Assembly (NCBI RefSeq): GCF_048268525.1
Contig: NZ_JBLWVH010000003.1
Location: 1 to 64,000 of the forward strand
Length of the DNA stretch: 64,000 nt
Reading direction: 5' to 3'
DNA from: Maricaulis sp048268525
Lineage (GTDB): Bacteria; Pseudomonadota; Alphaproteobacteria; Caulobacterales; Maricaulaceae
A program made the position numbers and the translations under genes. Under the pieces are notes generated by a model. It was not told the DNA's origin, did not search any database, and saw only the letters and a list, made by a program, of their open reading frames with translations. This document shows, one piece after another, positions 7,881-16,042 of this stretch; the stretch's first letter is position 1, and each line of letters starts with the position of its first letter.

Positions 7881-9083
7881 CTAGATAACCCCCAGCTCCT
7901 TGCCCACCTTGGTGAAGGCTGCCACAGCGCGATCTATCTGCTCTGGCGTATGCGCCGCGCTCATCTGGGTACGGATCCGGGCCTTGCCCTTGGGCACGAC
8001 GGGGAAGAAGAAGCCGATCACATAGACGCCTTCACCCATCAGTCTCGACGCCATCTCCTGGGCCAGCTTGGCATCGCCGAGCATGACGGGAATGATCGGA
8101 TGCTCGCCCGGCAAAAGGTCGAACCCGGCCTCGCTCATGCCGGTGCGGAAGCGTTTGGCATTGTCGAACAGGCGGGCGCGCAAGGCATCGCCCTCGGCGA
8201 CCATGTCGAGCGCCTTCAGGGACGCGCCGGCGATGGCGGGCGCCAGTGAATTGGAGAACAGATAGGGCCGCGAGCGCTGGCGCAGCATGTCGATGATTTC
8301 CTTGCGCGCCGCGGTGAAACCGCCCATCGCCCCGCCCAGCGCCTTGCCGAACGTGCCGGTAATGATGTCGATCTCGCCGAGAACCCCGCAATGCTCCGGC
8401 GTGCCGCGTCCCTTCACACCCATGAAGCCATGCGCATGGCAATCATCGACCATGGTCAGCGCGTCATACTGCTTGGCCAGCCGGACGATGGATTTGAGGT
8501 CGGCGATATAGCCATCCATCGAGAACACGCCATCGGTGACAATCAGGATATGCCGCGCGCCATCGGCCCGGGCCTGTTTCAGCTGGGTCTCGAGATCACT
8601 CATGTCGGAATTGGCATAGCGATAGCGCTTGGCCTTGCACAGGCGCACGCCATCAATGATCGAGGCATGGTTGAGCGCGTCCGAGATGATCGCATCCTCC
8701 GGCCCCAGAAGCGGCTCGAACACGCCTCCATTGGCGTCAAAGGCGGCCGCATAAAGGATCGCATCCTCGCAGCCGGCAAAGGCCGCGACCTTGGCTTCCA
8801 GCTGCTTGTGCAGGTCCTGCGTGCCGCAAATGAAGCGCACCGAAGCGACACCAAAACCATGACTGTCGAGCGTCGATTTGGCGGCCTCGATCAATTCGGG
8901 ACGATTGGCCAGGCCGAGATAGTTGTTGGCGCAGAAATTGATCACATGGCTGGACGCCCCGTCCGCCGTCACATCAATCTCGGAGAATTGCTGCGAGGTG
9001 ATGATGCGTTCGCGCTTGTACAGCCCGTCCGCGTCGATCTGCTTCAACTCGTCGGACAGGTGGGCGTAGAAGGCGTCAGACAT
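7881..9083 (-). CDS. kbl: 2-amino-3-ketobutyrate CoA ligase (glycine C-acetyltransferase)
   Basis: A 400-residue PLP enzyme of the alpha-oxoamine synthase family. It cleaves 2-amino-3-ketobutyrate with CoA to glycine and acetyl-CoA, completing threonine degradation begun by Tdh. Visible landmarks are FCANNYLGLA near the N terminus, VDDCHAHGFMG (PLP-ring contacts), and GTFGKALGGAMGGF with the Schiff-base lysine. Length matches E. coli Kbl (398). Start ATG at 9083 has GGGAG six bases upstream. In many proteobacteria kbl and tdh are adjacent; here four unrelated genes lie between them. Confidence 0.95.
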   Translation of the reverse strand: MSDAFYAHLSDELKQIDADGLYKRERIITSQQFSEIDVTADGASSHVINFCANNYLGLANRPELIEAAKSTLDSHGFGVASVRFICGTQDLHKQLEAKVAAFAGCEDAILYAAAFDANGGVFEPLLGPEDAIISDALNHASIIDGVRLCKAKRYRYANSDMSDLETQLKQARADGARHILIVTDGVFSMDGYIADLKSIVRLAKQYDALTMVDDCHAHGFMGVKGRGTPEHCGVLGEIDIITGTFGKALGGAMGGFTAARKEIIDMLRQRSRPYLFSNSLAPAIAGASLKALDMVAEGDALRARLFDNAKRFRTGMSEAGFDLLPGEHPIIPVMLGDAKLAQEMASRLMGEGVYVIGFFFPVVPKGKARIRTQMSAAHTPEQIDRAVAAFTKVGKELGVI

Positions 9084-9140
9084 GGAGGGCTCCCAAGGGT
9101 GAGTCTGTGTTGGCCCACCTTCTATTGCCCTGCCTCAAAC

Positions 9141-9216
9141 TTGTCATCCCGGCCACCCGCTTTCGCGGGCGCAGGCTCCTGCCCCGCAAAAGCAGGGCGC
9201 AGAGCCGGGATGACAA
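9141..9216. repeat. GTCATCCC-type palindromic repeat, copy 1
   Basis: Perfect 12-bp outer inverted repeat, TTGTCATCCCGG (9141-9152) and CCGGGATGACAA (9205-9216), enclosing GC-rich smaller palindromes (CCCGCTTTCGCGGG). Another copy is at 39434-39553 and a one-sided copy at 9995. It lies in the gap between kbl and the divergent membrane gene. Confidence 0.75.
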
Positions 9217-9263
9217 ATGGCGGGTGAATATGGACACACGAAACCCATTTTTCCCTCCCGCAC
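9205..9263 (+). repeat. Direct repeat, left copy
   Basis: About 59 bases beginning CCGGGATGACAAATGGCGGG and reaching AAACCCATTTTTCCC recur with few differences at 9995-10053. The two copies flank the membrane protein gene at 9353-10003. Confidence 0.7.
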
Positions 9264-9352
9264 ATCCCGCCTTTTCCACGTAAAGCTGGACATTGGATTG
9301 ACACCACCCGCCCCGCCTCGCACCTTTGCCCGGCGCTGGGGAGGGCGACATC

Positions 9353-10003
9353 ATGAGCACGACCGGGAAAGCGCGCGGGGAGCGGTTTTTCTTTTTCTAT
9401 GCACTGGCGCTGTTCGCGATTGTCGTGACGGCCTTTCCACTGCACGCGCTGATCAATGGCGATGAGCTGCCACCCCTGCTCCCGCACATGCATGTGCATG
9501 CGGTCTCGATGGGGCTCTGGTTCGCTTTGATGGTGCTACAGACCACGCTGATCGCGCGCCGCAATTACGGTTTGCACAAGACACTGGGGGTCAGCAGCCT
9601 GGCGCTGGTGCCGATCATGCTGGGGACGGGCCTTTATATCTCCTGGGAGAATCTGGTTCGCACCGGCGACAACACCATCCTGATCGCCAACAGCGCCAAT
9701 GCCGCTGTCTTCCTGGTCTTTTATGGCGCGGCCCTGCTCAACCGGGCCAAGGCCGCCCTGCACAAGCGCTTCATGCTGTTCGCCGGCCTCGCCCTGATGT
9801 TCCCTGCCTTCACGCGGATAACCTTTATTCTCCAGCTGGACGTCTTTCTGGTCCTGCCGATGTGGTTGGCCTTCCTGCTGGCCGTACCGGTTTACGACCT
9901 GATCCGCCAGCGCAAGGTCACAGCCGCCAGCCTGATCGGGATCGGGATCAATGTGCTCTACATCGTCGGCCTCGCGCTGGCGACGGCACCGCCGCCGGGA
10001 TGA
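9353..10003 (+). CDS. Unknown membrane protein with six or seven spans
   Basis: A 216-residue membrane protein that I cannot assign to a named family. It has segments at about residues 12-34, 48-66, 74-95, 107-127, 136-155, 159-180 and 187-208. Histidines lie near the second span (LLPHMHVHAVSMGLW), which could bind metal or haem; this is speculative. The ATG at 9353 follows GGGGAGGGCGACATC, a good ribosome site. The last codons and the TGA stop fall inside a copy of the direct repeat (from 9995), so the C terminus (TAPPPG) may have been reshaped by repeat insertion. Confidence 0.7.
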   Translation: MSTTGKARGERFFFFYALALFAIVVTAFPLHALINGDELPPLLPHMHVHAVSMGLWFALMVLQTTLIARRNYGLHKTLGVSSLALVPIMLGTGLYISWENLVRTGDNTILIANSANAAVFLVFYGAALLNRAKAALHKRFMLFAGLALMFPAFTRITFILQLDVFLVLPMWLAFLLAVPVYDLIRQRKVTAASLIGIGINVLYIVGLALATAPPPG

Positions 10004-10053
10004 CAAATTGCGGGTGAAAATGGACCCGCGAAACCCATTTTTCCCGGCCGCAA
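9995..10053 (+). repeat. Direct repeat, right copy
   Basis: Near-identical to 9205-9263 (CCGGGATGACAAATTGCGGG through AAACCCATTTTTCCC). It overlaps the last three codons of the 9353-10003 gene and supplies its stop codon. Confidence 0.7.
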
Positions 10054-10159
10054 ACCGGCGAAAGCCGGTTGGAGAGCCGGGACCGACCGCACGTCTTCAC
10101 AAGCGATGAGCATCCCGTTGGTCCCGGATAGCGCTGACGCGCTTCCGGGAAAAATGGGT
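10033..10159. repeat. Inverted repeat
   Basis: A perfect 15-bp inverted repeat, ACCCATTTTTCCCGG (10033-10047) and CCGGGAAAAATGGGT (10145-10159), encloses about 97 bases containing smaller palindromes (AACCGGCGAAAGCCGGTT). It belongs to the same patch of GTCATCCC-type repeats. Confidence 0.65.
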
Positions 10160-10194
10160 CGGCCCACTTCCCCATGGAATGGGGAGGAAAGCCG

Positions 10195-10245
10195 CTAGAT
10201 CGACGGCAAATCCAGCCCCTGCTCGCGCGCGCTGTCCTTCGCGAT
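10195..10245 (-). pseudogene. Displaced 3' fragment of hutU
   Basis: Read on minus this encodes IAKDSAREQGLDLPSI followed by TAG. The intact hutU ends IAKDCAREQGLDLPSVD then TAG. The match is in frame and includes the stop position, so this is a second hutU 3' end lying about 540 bp downstream of the real one. A 15-base identical direct repeat, ATCCAGCCCCTGCTC on plus, is at 10210-10224 and 10754-10768. Homology stops at about 10245. It is best explained as the original gene end pushed aside by an insertion, or as a tandem duplication remnant. Confidence 0.75.
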
Positions 10246-10261
10246 ACCAATCGACGCCAAA

Positions 10262-10320
10262 CCTCCAAGTCCTAAGCCCTTGACCCGGATAAGCCCGTAC
10301 GGCCCACTGACAGCAGAACG
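10262..10320. repeat. Half copy of palindromic repeat family A
   Basis: The segment around CCCTTGACCCGGATAAGCCC and GTACGGCCCACTGACAG resembles the right half of the element at 1-130. The left half is missing. It lies just inside the segment bounded by the two hutU ends, so the repeat may mark a recombination junction. Confidence 0.45.
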
Positions 10321-10340
10321 GATTGATGAAGGTCCCGAAA

Positions 10341-10739
10341 ATGAAGTTCCGCACTTTGAAATCCATTGCCCACAATCTTGCGGACTCCTACGCCTCCGGA
10401 ATCAGCTTGTTGCTCGGCGAGTACGAAATCTATCTCTTCGACGAGGCTGCTAGCGCTCCCGAAGGGCAAATAACCGTGGACTTTCTCGCGGGGACGTCGA
10501 CAGGATCACCAGTAAGCGCAGGGCTCGCCCGTATAATCGCGCGCGGACCGCAAGGATTGAAGCGGCTGTGCGACAAACACGGGTGCTCGGTTGATGAGTT
10601 CAAGGAACTGACGGTTCGGTTCGGCACCGACCCAGTGCAGGGCAGGCATTTCACAGTCGCCGTGACCAGCTCTTCAGGGAAGACGTCCCGAGACCGTTAT
10701 CTCGGTTCGCCGGGCCGGGCTTTGCTTCAATCCACCTAA
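10341..10739 (+). CDS. Unknown small protein
   Basis: A 132-residue protein (start at ATG 10341, MKFRTLKSIAHN; TTG 10323 and ATG 10326 are alternatives). The N-terminal block with SIAHNLADSYASGISLLLG looks like a conserved domain rather than random frame, but I cannot name the family. The stop TAA overlaps the TAG stop of the convergent hutU by two bases (CTAA), exactly at the junction of the segment bounded by the two hutU ends. It is probably cargo of that segment. Confidence 0.5.
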   Translation: MKFRTLKSIAHNLADSYASGISLLLGEYEIYLFDEAASAPEGQITVDFLAGTSTGSPVSAGLARIIARGPQGLKRLCDKHGCSVDEFKELTVRFGTDPVQGRHFTVAVTSSSGKTSRDRYLGSPGRALLQST

Positions 10740-12406
10740 TCCACGCTCGGCAGATCCAGCCCCTGCTCCCGCGCGCAATCCTTGGCGATCTCATAGCCCG
10801 CATCGGCATGACGCATCACACCGGTCGCCGGGTCATTCCACAGCACGCGGCCAACGCGGGCGGCAGCGTCTTCGGTGCCGTCGGCGAGGACGACCTGGCC
10901 GGAGTGCATTGAGTAGCCCATGCCGACCCCGCCGCCATGGTGCAAGGACACCCAGGTGGCGCCGGAGGCGGTGTTCAATAGCGCGTTGAGGAGGGGCCAG
11001 TCGGCGACGGCGTCGGAACCGTCCATCATGGCTTCGGTTTCGCGATTGGGGCTGGCGACCGAGCCTGAGTCGAGATGGTCGCGGCCGATCACGACGGGGG
11101 CGGAGAGTTCGCCATTCTTCACCATCTCGTTGAACGCCAGGCCCAGCTTGTGGCGCTCGCCTAGGCCGACCCAGCAGATGCGCGCCGGCAGGCCCTGGAA
11201 GTGGATGCGCTCACGCGCCATGTCGAGCCAGCGGTGAAGATGCGGATTGTCCGGGATCAGTTCTTTGACCTTGGCGTCGGTCTTGTAGATGTCTTCCGGA
11301 TCGCCGGACAGCGCCGCCCAGCGGAAAGGGCCAATGCCGCGGCAGAAGAGCGGGCGGATATAGGCCGGCACGAAACCGGGGAAATCGAAGGCATTGGTAA
11401 CGCCCTCATCAAAGGCCATCTGGCGGATATTATTGCCGTAGTCGAGCGTCGGGATGCCCTGCTCCCAAAAGGCCAGCATCGCCTTGACCTGCTCGGCCAT
11501 GGAGGCTTTCGCGGCGGCTTCGACAGCGGCGGGATCGCTCTCGCGTTTTTCGTCCCATTCGGCGAGGCTCCACCCAGCGGGCAGATAGCCATTGGCCGGG
11601 TCGTGGGCCGAGGTCTGGTCAGTGACCATGTCCGGCTTCACGCCGCGTTTCACCAGTTCCGGGAAGACCTCGGCCGCATTGCCGAGCAGGCCGACCGAGA
11701 CCGCCTCGCCCCTGGCACAGGCCGCATTGATGATCTCCAGCGCCTCATCCAGCGTGGTAGCGCTCTTGTCGAGATAGCCGGTCTTCAGCCGCATTTCGAT
11801 CCGGCTCGGCTGGCATTCCACCGCCAGCATGGAGGCACCCGCCATGGTCGCAGCGAGCGGCTGGGCGCCGCCCATGCCGCCAAGCCCGCCGGTCAGGATC
11901 CACTTGCCGGTCAGGTCTCCGCCATAATGCTGGCGACCGGCCTCGACGAAAGTCTCATAGGTGCCCTGAACGATGCCTTGCGAGCCGATATAGATCCACG
12001 AGCCGGCCGTCATCTGGCCGTACATCATCAGGCCCTTCTTATCGAGCTCGCGGAAATGATCCCAATTGGCCCAGTTGGGCACGAGATTGGAATTGGCGAT
12101 CAAAACCCGCGGGGCATCCTTGTGGGTGCGGAAGACCCCAACCGGCTTGCCGGACTGGACCAGCAGGGTCTCGTCTTCCTTCAGGCGTTTCAGCGTCGCG
12201 ACGATGCGGTCATAGCTTTCCCAGTCGCGCGCCGCCCGACCGATCCCGCCATAGACGACCAGCTCTTCCGGCTTCTCGGCCACGTCGGGGTCGAGATTGT
12301 TCATCAACATGCGCAAGGGCGCCTCGGCAGCCCAATGGGTGGCGTCGAGCTTGGAGCCATGCTTGGCGCGGATGATGCGGGAATTGTCGCGGCGGGTCTG
12401 GGTCAT
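10736..12406 (-). CDS. hutU: Urocanate hydratase
   Basis: A 556-residue NAD+-dependent urocanase, the second step of histidine degradation (urocanate to imidazolone propionate). Length equals that of Pseudomonas and Bacillus HutU. Family blocks are clear: YGGIGRAARDWESYD, GLGGMGGAQPLAA (NAD binding), the loop PARICWVGLGERHKLGLAFN with the family cysteine, and SLHHGGGVGMGYSMHSGQV. It starts directly after the hutG stop. A second copy of its 3' end lies downstream at 10195-10245. Confidence 0.97.
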   Translation of the reverse strand: MTQTRRDNSRIIRAKHGSKLDATHWAAEAPLRMLMNNLDPDVAEKPEELVVYGGIGRAARDWESYDRIVATLKRLKEDETLLVQSGKPVGVFRTHKDAPRVLIANSNLVPNWANWDHFRELDKKGLMMYGQMTAGSWIYIGSQGIVQGTYETFVEAGRQHYGGDLTGKWILTGGLGGMGGAQPLAATMAGASMLAVECQPSRIEMRLKTGYLDKSATTLDEALEIINAACARGEAVSVGLLGNAAEVFPELVKRGVKPDMVTDQTSAHDPANGYLPAGWSLAEWDEKRESDPAAVEAAAKASMAEQVKAMLAFWEQGIPTLDYGNNIRQMAFDEGVTNAFDFPGFVPAYIRPLFCRGIGPFRWAALSGDPEDIYKTDAKVKELIPDNPHLHRWLDMARERIHFQGLPARICWVGLGERHKLGLAFNEMVKNGELSAPVVIGRDHLDSGSVASPNRETEAMMDGSDAVADWPLLNALLNTASGATWVSLHHGGGVGMGYSMHSGQVVLADGTEDAAARVGRVLWNDPATGVMRHADAGYEIAKDCAREQGLDLPSVD

Positions 12407-13219
12407 TTACTTCACCTCTCCGGAATAGAGACTTTTCGCCGCGTCGAGCGCGGCTTTCATGACGTCCTTGAGGGCCGCGCGCAGCTGGTCAGCCTTGGCC
12501 GTGTCCAGCGTCCAGGGCGGCGCCTCGCTCATATAGGCGGATTGGGCGAGTTCCATTTGCAGGGCGTGGATATTCTGGCTCGGACGGCCGAAGGCGCGGG
12601 TGATAAAACCGCCCTTGAAGCGGCCGTTGACGATGGAGGCGTATTCCTCGTGATCCATCATCGCCTTGACCGCCCAACGCTCGATCATCCGGTCGCAACT
12701 CTCGCCGCCATTGGTGCCCAGATTGAGATCCGGCAGCACACCCTCGAAAAGGCGCGGGACTTCGGACGCGATGGAATGGGCATCCCAGAGCAGGGCATAG
12801 CCATGCTCCATCCGGGTCGCCATCAGCGTCTCGGTCAGGGCACGGTGGTAGGGGTCGTAATAATCGGTCCGCCGCTGCTCGATCTCGTCATCATCCGGCG
12901 CATCGCCATCCTTGTAGATCGGCGTGCCGTCAAACAGCGTCGTCGGCACCAGATCCGTCGTCGCCTGGCCGGGATAGAGCGAGGAGCCCGTCGGGTCGCG
13001 ATTGAGATCGATGACGTAGCGCGAGTAGTTGGCGCGGATGATCGTCGCGCCCATGCCGTCAAGGAAGTCGTAGAGTTCCGGAATGTGCCAGTCCGTATCC
13101 GGCAGGCCGCCCGCCGGCTCGCTCAAGCGCTCTGCCAGTCCCGGCGCCAGGGCCGTGCCGGAATGCGGCATGGAAACAACGAGCGGCGACTCGCCGCGTT
13201 TGAGCGTGAAAACGTCCAT
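12407..13219 (-). CDS. hutG: N-formylglutamate deformylase
   Basis: A 270-residue member of the N-formylglutamate amidohydrolase family, the last step of the HutF/HutG route (N-formylglutamate to glutamate plus formate). Motifs are VSMPHSGTALAP near residue 15, DWHIPELYDF, RYVIDLNRDP, and LLWDAHSIASEVPRLF containing the metal-ligand Asp-His pair. The gene abuts hutU and its ATG touches the hutH stop, so hutH-G-U are translated as a tight block. Pairing with hutF instead of a formiminoglutamase indicates the five-step formylglutamate pathway. Confidence 0.95.
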   Translation of the reverse strand: MDVFTLKRGESPLVVSMPHSGTALAPGLAERLSEPAGGLPDTDWHIPELYDFLDGMGATIIRANYSRYVIDLNRDPTGSSLYPGQATTDLVPTTLFDGTPIYKDGDAPDDDEIEQRRTDYYDPYHRALTETLMATRMEHGYALLWDAHSIASEVPRLFEGVLPDLNLGTNGGESCDRMIERWAVKAMMDHEEYASIVNGRFKGGFITRAFGRPSQNIHALQMELAQSAYMSEAPPWTLDTAKADQLRAALKDVMKAALDAAKSLYSGEVK

Positions 13220-14757
13220 CAGGCAATCCCGGGAAGCGTGCCCGCATCCGCGACAAGCCCCCTGCCCGCCACCAGATCGCGCGCATTGGCGATATCGGTG
13301 GCAAAATAGCGGTCATCGCCATAGGCGGGAACCGTCTGGCGCAATCTCGCCTTGGCCGTTTCCAGCACCGGCGAGGATGTCAGCCCGGCATGGAAATCCG
13401 TCCCTTGGGCTCCGCACAAAAGTTCGATCCCGACCACCGCATGGAGGTTCTCGGCCATCTTCAGCATGCGCAAAGCGCCATGGGTCGCCATGGAAACATG
13501 GTCTTCCTGGTTGGCGCTGGTGGGAATGCTGTCGACCGAGGCCGGATAGGCTTTCTGCTTGTTCTCCGAGACCAGCGCCGCCGCCGTCACGTGGGCGATC
13601 ATGAAGCCGGAATTGATGCCCGGATTGGGCGTCAGGAAGGCCGGCAGACCTGATACCGCCGGGTCGGTCAAAAGCGCGATGCGGCGCTCGCAGATCGAGC
13701 CGATTTCGCAGGCCGCCATGGCGATCTGATCAGCGGCGAAGGCGACGGGCTCGGCGTGGAAATTGCCGCCGGAAATGGCTTCGTCGGTGTCGGTGAAAAT
13801 CAGCGGATTGTCGGTCACCGCATTGGCTTCGCGCTCCAATACCGCCCCGGCCTGGCGCAGCAGGTCGAGCACCGCACCCATGACCTGCGGCTGGCAGCGC
13901 AGGCAGTATGGATCCTGGATTTTCTCGCAGCTGACATGGCTTTCCAAAACGCCCGAGCCGTCGAGCAATCCCCGCAGTGCCGCCGCGACATCGATCTGGC
14001 CGGGATGACCGCGCAGGGCGTGGATGCGTGGGTCAAATGGCGCGACCGACCCCTTGGCGGCATCGACACTGAGCGCGCCGGAAACCAGCGCCGCCTGAAA
14101 GCCCGCGTCGACCTCGAACAGGCCTGCCAGCGCCAGCGCGGTTGAGGTCTGGGTTCCGTTCAGGAGGGCGAGGCCTTCCTTGGGGCCGAGCTCGACCGGT
14201 TTCAGTCCTGCCGTGGCCAGACCCTCGCGGGCCGGCATGCGCTCGCCATTCACCGTGACATCCCCGGCCCCGATCAGGGCGGCCGACATATGCGCCAGCG
14301 GTGCCAGATCGCCGGATGCGCCGACCGAGCCTTGCGACGGGATGACCGGCAGCACGTCCGCATCCAGCATGGCCTGCATGGCCTCGATCGTGGTCCAGCG
14401 GATACCGGAGGCCCCACGCCCCAGGCTCGCCAGTTTGAGCGCCATGACCAGGCGTACGATGCGGCTGTCCAGTGCGTCTCCGATCCCCGCTGCATGGGAC
14501 AGGACCAGGCGTTCCTGCAAGGTCGCCAGCTCGTCATCGGCGATACGGGTCTGGGCCAGCTTGCCGAAGCCGGTATTGAGGCCATAGACCGCCTTGCCCG
14601 AAGCGATCAGACGATCAACCGGGGCTGCCGCCGCGTCAACATCGGCCTTGGCAGCGGCATCGATCCGGATACCCGCACCGCGCCAGATCTTCGCCCAGTC
14701 GGCCAGCGCCATGGCGCCGGGTTTGATGGTCACAGTGGTCACAACTGTCACTGCCAT
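13219..14757 (-). CDS. hutH: Histidine ammonia-lyase
   Basis: A 512-residue lyase converting histidine to urocanate and ammonia. The Ala-Ser-Gly that cyclises to the MIO cofactor is present in GSVGASGDLAPLAH. Other landmarks are YGLNTGFGKLA and TSANQEDHVSM. Start: ATG at 14757 gives the usual length, but the AGGAG lies only one base before it; a GTG two codons later (14751) has better spacing and is a real alternative. The start overlaps the hutI stop by 10 bases. Confidence 0.96.
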   Translation of the reverse strand: MAVTVVTTVTIKPGAMALADWAKIWRGAGIRIDAAAKADVDAAAAPVDRLIASGKAVYGLNTGFGKLAQTRIADDELATLQERLVLSHAAGIGDALDSRIVRLVMALKLASLGRGASGIRWTTIEAMQAMLDADVLPVIPSQGSVGASGDLAPLAHMSAALIGAGDVTVNGERMPAREGLATAGLKPVELGPKEGLALLNGTQTSTALALAGLFEVDAGFQAALVSGALSVDAAKGSVAPFDPRIHALRGHPGQIDVAAALRGLLDGSGVLESHVSCEKIQDPYCLRCQPQVMGAVLDLLRQAGAVLEREANAVTDNPLIFTDTDEAISGGNFHAEPVAFAADQIAMAACEIGSICERRIALLTDPAVSGLPAFLTPNPGINSGFMIAHVTAAALVSENKQKAYPASVDSIPTSANQEDHVSMATHGALRMLKMAENLHAVVGIELLCGAQGTDFHAGLTSSPVLETAKARLRQTVPAYGDDRYFATDIANARDLVAGRGLVADAGTLPGIA

Positions 14758-15962
14758 TCTCCTGCGAGGATGCGGCCATGCAGTGGCCGGCGTCCGATCC
14801 ATTGGATGATTTCTGCGGGCCGTTCGACGTCCCAGATGGCGAGGTCAGCGGCCTTGCCAACCTCCAGCGTACCGATCTCGTCCTGCAGGCCGAGCGCCCG
14901 CGCGGCATTTCGGGTCATTCCGGCAAAGGCTTCCGGCAAGGTCAGACTAAACAGGATGCAAGCCATGTTGGCGGCAGTCAGCAAGGATACCAGCGGCGAG
15001 GTGCCGGGATTGGCGTCCGTGGCCACCGCCATGTCGACGCCCGCGGCCCGCATTGCCTCGACGGGCGGTTTCTTCGTCTCGCTCAAGGCGTAGAAGGCGC
15101 CCGGCAGCAACACACCAACCGTGCCGGCCTTGGCCATCGCGGCGATACCTTCAGCATTGGTGTATTCGATATGGTCGGCCGACAGGCCGCCGAACTCGGC
15201 GACCAGCTTGGCACCGCCGGTATCGGACAATTGGTCGGCATGAAGCTTGACTGGCAGGCCTGCGGCCTTGGCGGCAATGAAGAGACGACGCGTTTCTTCC
15301 GGCGAGAAAGCGATCCCCTCGCAATAGGCGTCGACCGCGTCCGCGAGACCGTCGCGGGCCGCTTCGCGGATCAACGGGATGCAGACCTCGTCGATATAGC
15401 GGCCGCTCTCACCCTTGAATTCCGGCGGCACGGCGTGGGCGGCAAGCAAGGTCGCCGAGACTCGCATGCCCGAGGCCCGTTCAACGCCACGCGCGGCGCG
15501 CAACATGGTGCGCTCGCTCTCCCGTGTCAGCCCGTAGCCGGACTTGATCTCGACTGTGCCGACACCTTCCTGTGCCAAGGCATCGATCCGCGTCAGCGCC
15601 CCCGCCGCCAGCTCGGCCGCGCCCGCCGCGCGGGTTGCCTCGACAGAGCGCGCAATGCCGCCACCCGACCGCGAAATGCTCTCATAACTCTCCCCGCCCA
15701 GACGACGCTCGAACTCGTCAGAGCGATCACCGGCGAAGACCAGGTGGGTGTGACAATCGATCAGCGCCGGTGTCACCCAACGGCTGGCCAGGCGTTCGGT
15801 TTCCCGAGCCTCGCCCGGGATCTCGGACATCGGACCGATCCAGGCGATTCGCCCGTCCTTGATGCCCAGTGCCGCCTTTTCGATGACGCCATAGCCGCCA
15901 TCTCCAGCGACCATCGTCGCCAGTCGGGCTTCGGTCAGCAGGCGGTCGAATTGCATCGGCAT
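14748..15962 (-). CDS. hutI: Imidazolonepropionase
   Basis: A 404-residue amidohydrolase-superfamily enzyme opening the imidazolone ring to N-formimidoyl-glutamate, third step of the pathway. Metal motif ALIDCHTHLVFAGDR, substrate block FERRLGGESYESISRSGGGI, then EIKSGYGL, LHADQLSDTGG and ATDANPGTSP are all diagnostic. ATG at 15962 or 15956 may be the start (GGGAG is 3 or 9 bases upstream). It is the first gene of the minus-strand hut operon and faces hutF across an 80-bp region with a HutC-like operator. Confidence 0.95.
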   Translation of the reverse strand: MPMQFDRLLTEARLATMVAGDGGYGVIEKAALGIKDGRIAWIGPMSEIPGEARETERLASRWVTPALIDCHTHLVFAGDRSDEFERRLGGESYESISRSGGGIARSVEATRAAGAAELAAGALTRIDALAQEGVGTVEIKSGYGLTRESERTMLRAARGVERASGMRVSATLLAAHAVPPEFKGESGRYIDEVCIPLIREAARDGLADAVDAYCEGIAFSPEETRRLFIAAKAAGLPVKLHADQLSDTGGAKLVAEFGGLSADHIEYTNAEGIAAMAKAGTVGVLLPGAFYALSETKKPPVEAMRAAGVDMAVATDANPGTSPLVSLLTAANMACILFSLTLPEAFAGMTRNAARALGLQDEIGTLEVGKAADLAIWDVERPAEIIQWIGRRPLHGRILAGEWQ

Positions 15963-15991
15963 GGGCTCCCGGGGACTTTGCAAGCGGCTAA

Positions 15992-16003
15992 TTGTCTATA
16001 CAA
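15992..16003. promoter_or_regulatory. Candidate HutC operator between hutI and hutF
   Basis: TTGTCTATACAA is an inverted repeat of TTGT and ACAA with a 4-base centre, in the middle of the 80-bp divergent gap. GntR/HutC proteins bind short TGT-ACA palindromes (in Pseudomonas, CTTGTATGTACAAG). Its position would let one repressor control both hut operons. Confidence 0.65.
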
Positions 16004-16042
16004 TAAATCCCGCTTTTCGAGTCTGTCCAGCCGGGAGACACC

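Noticed and set aside
11201..13309. Plus-strand frame of 702 codons across hutU and hutG
   Set aside because: Antisense to two firmly identified enzymes, with no domain motifs.
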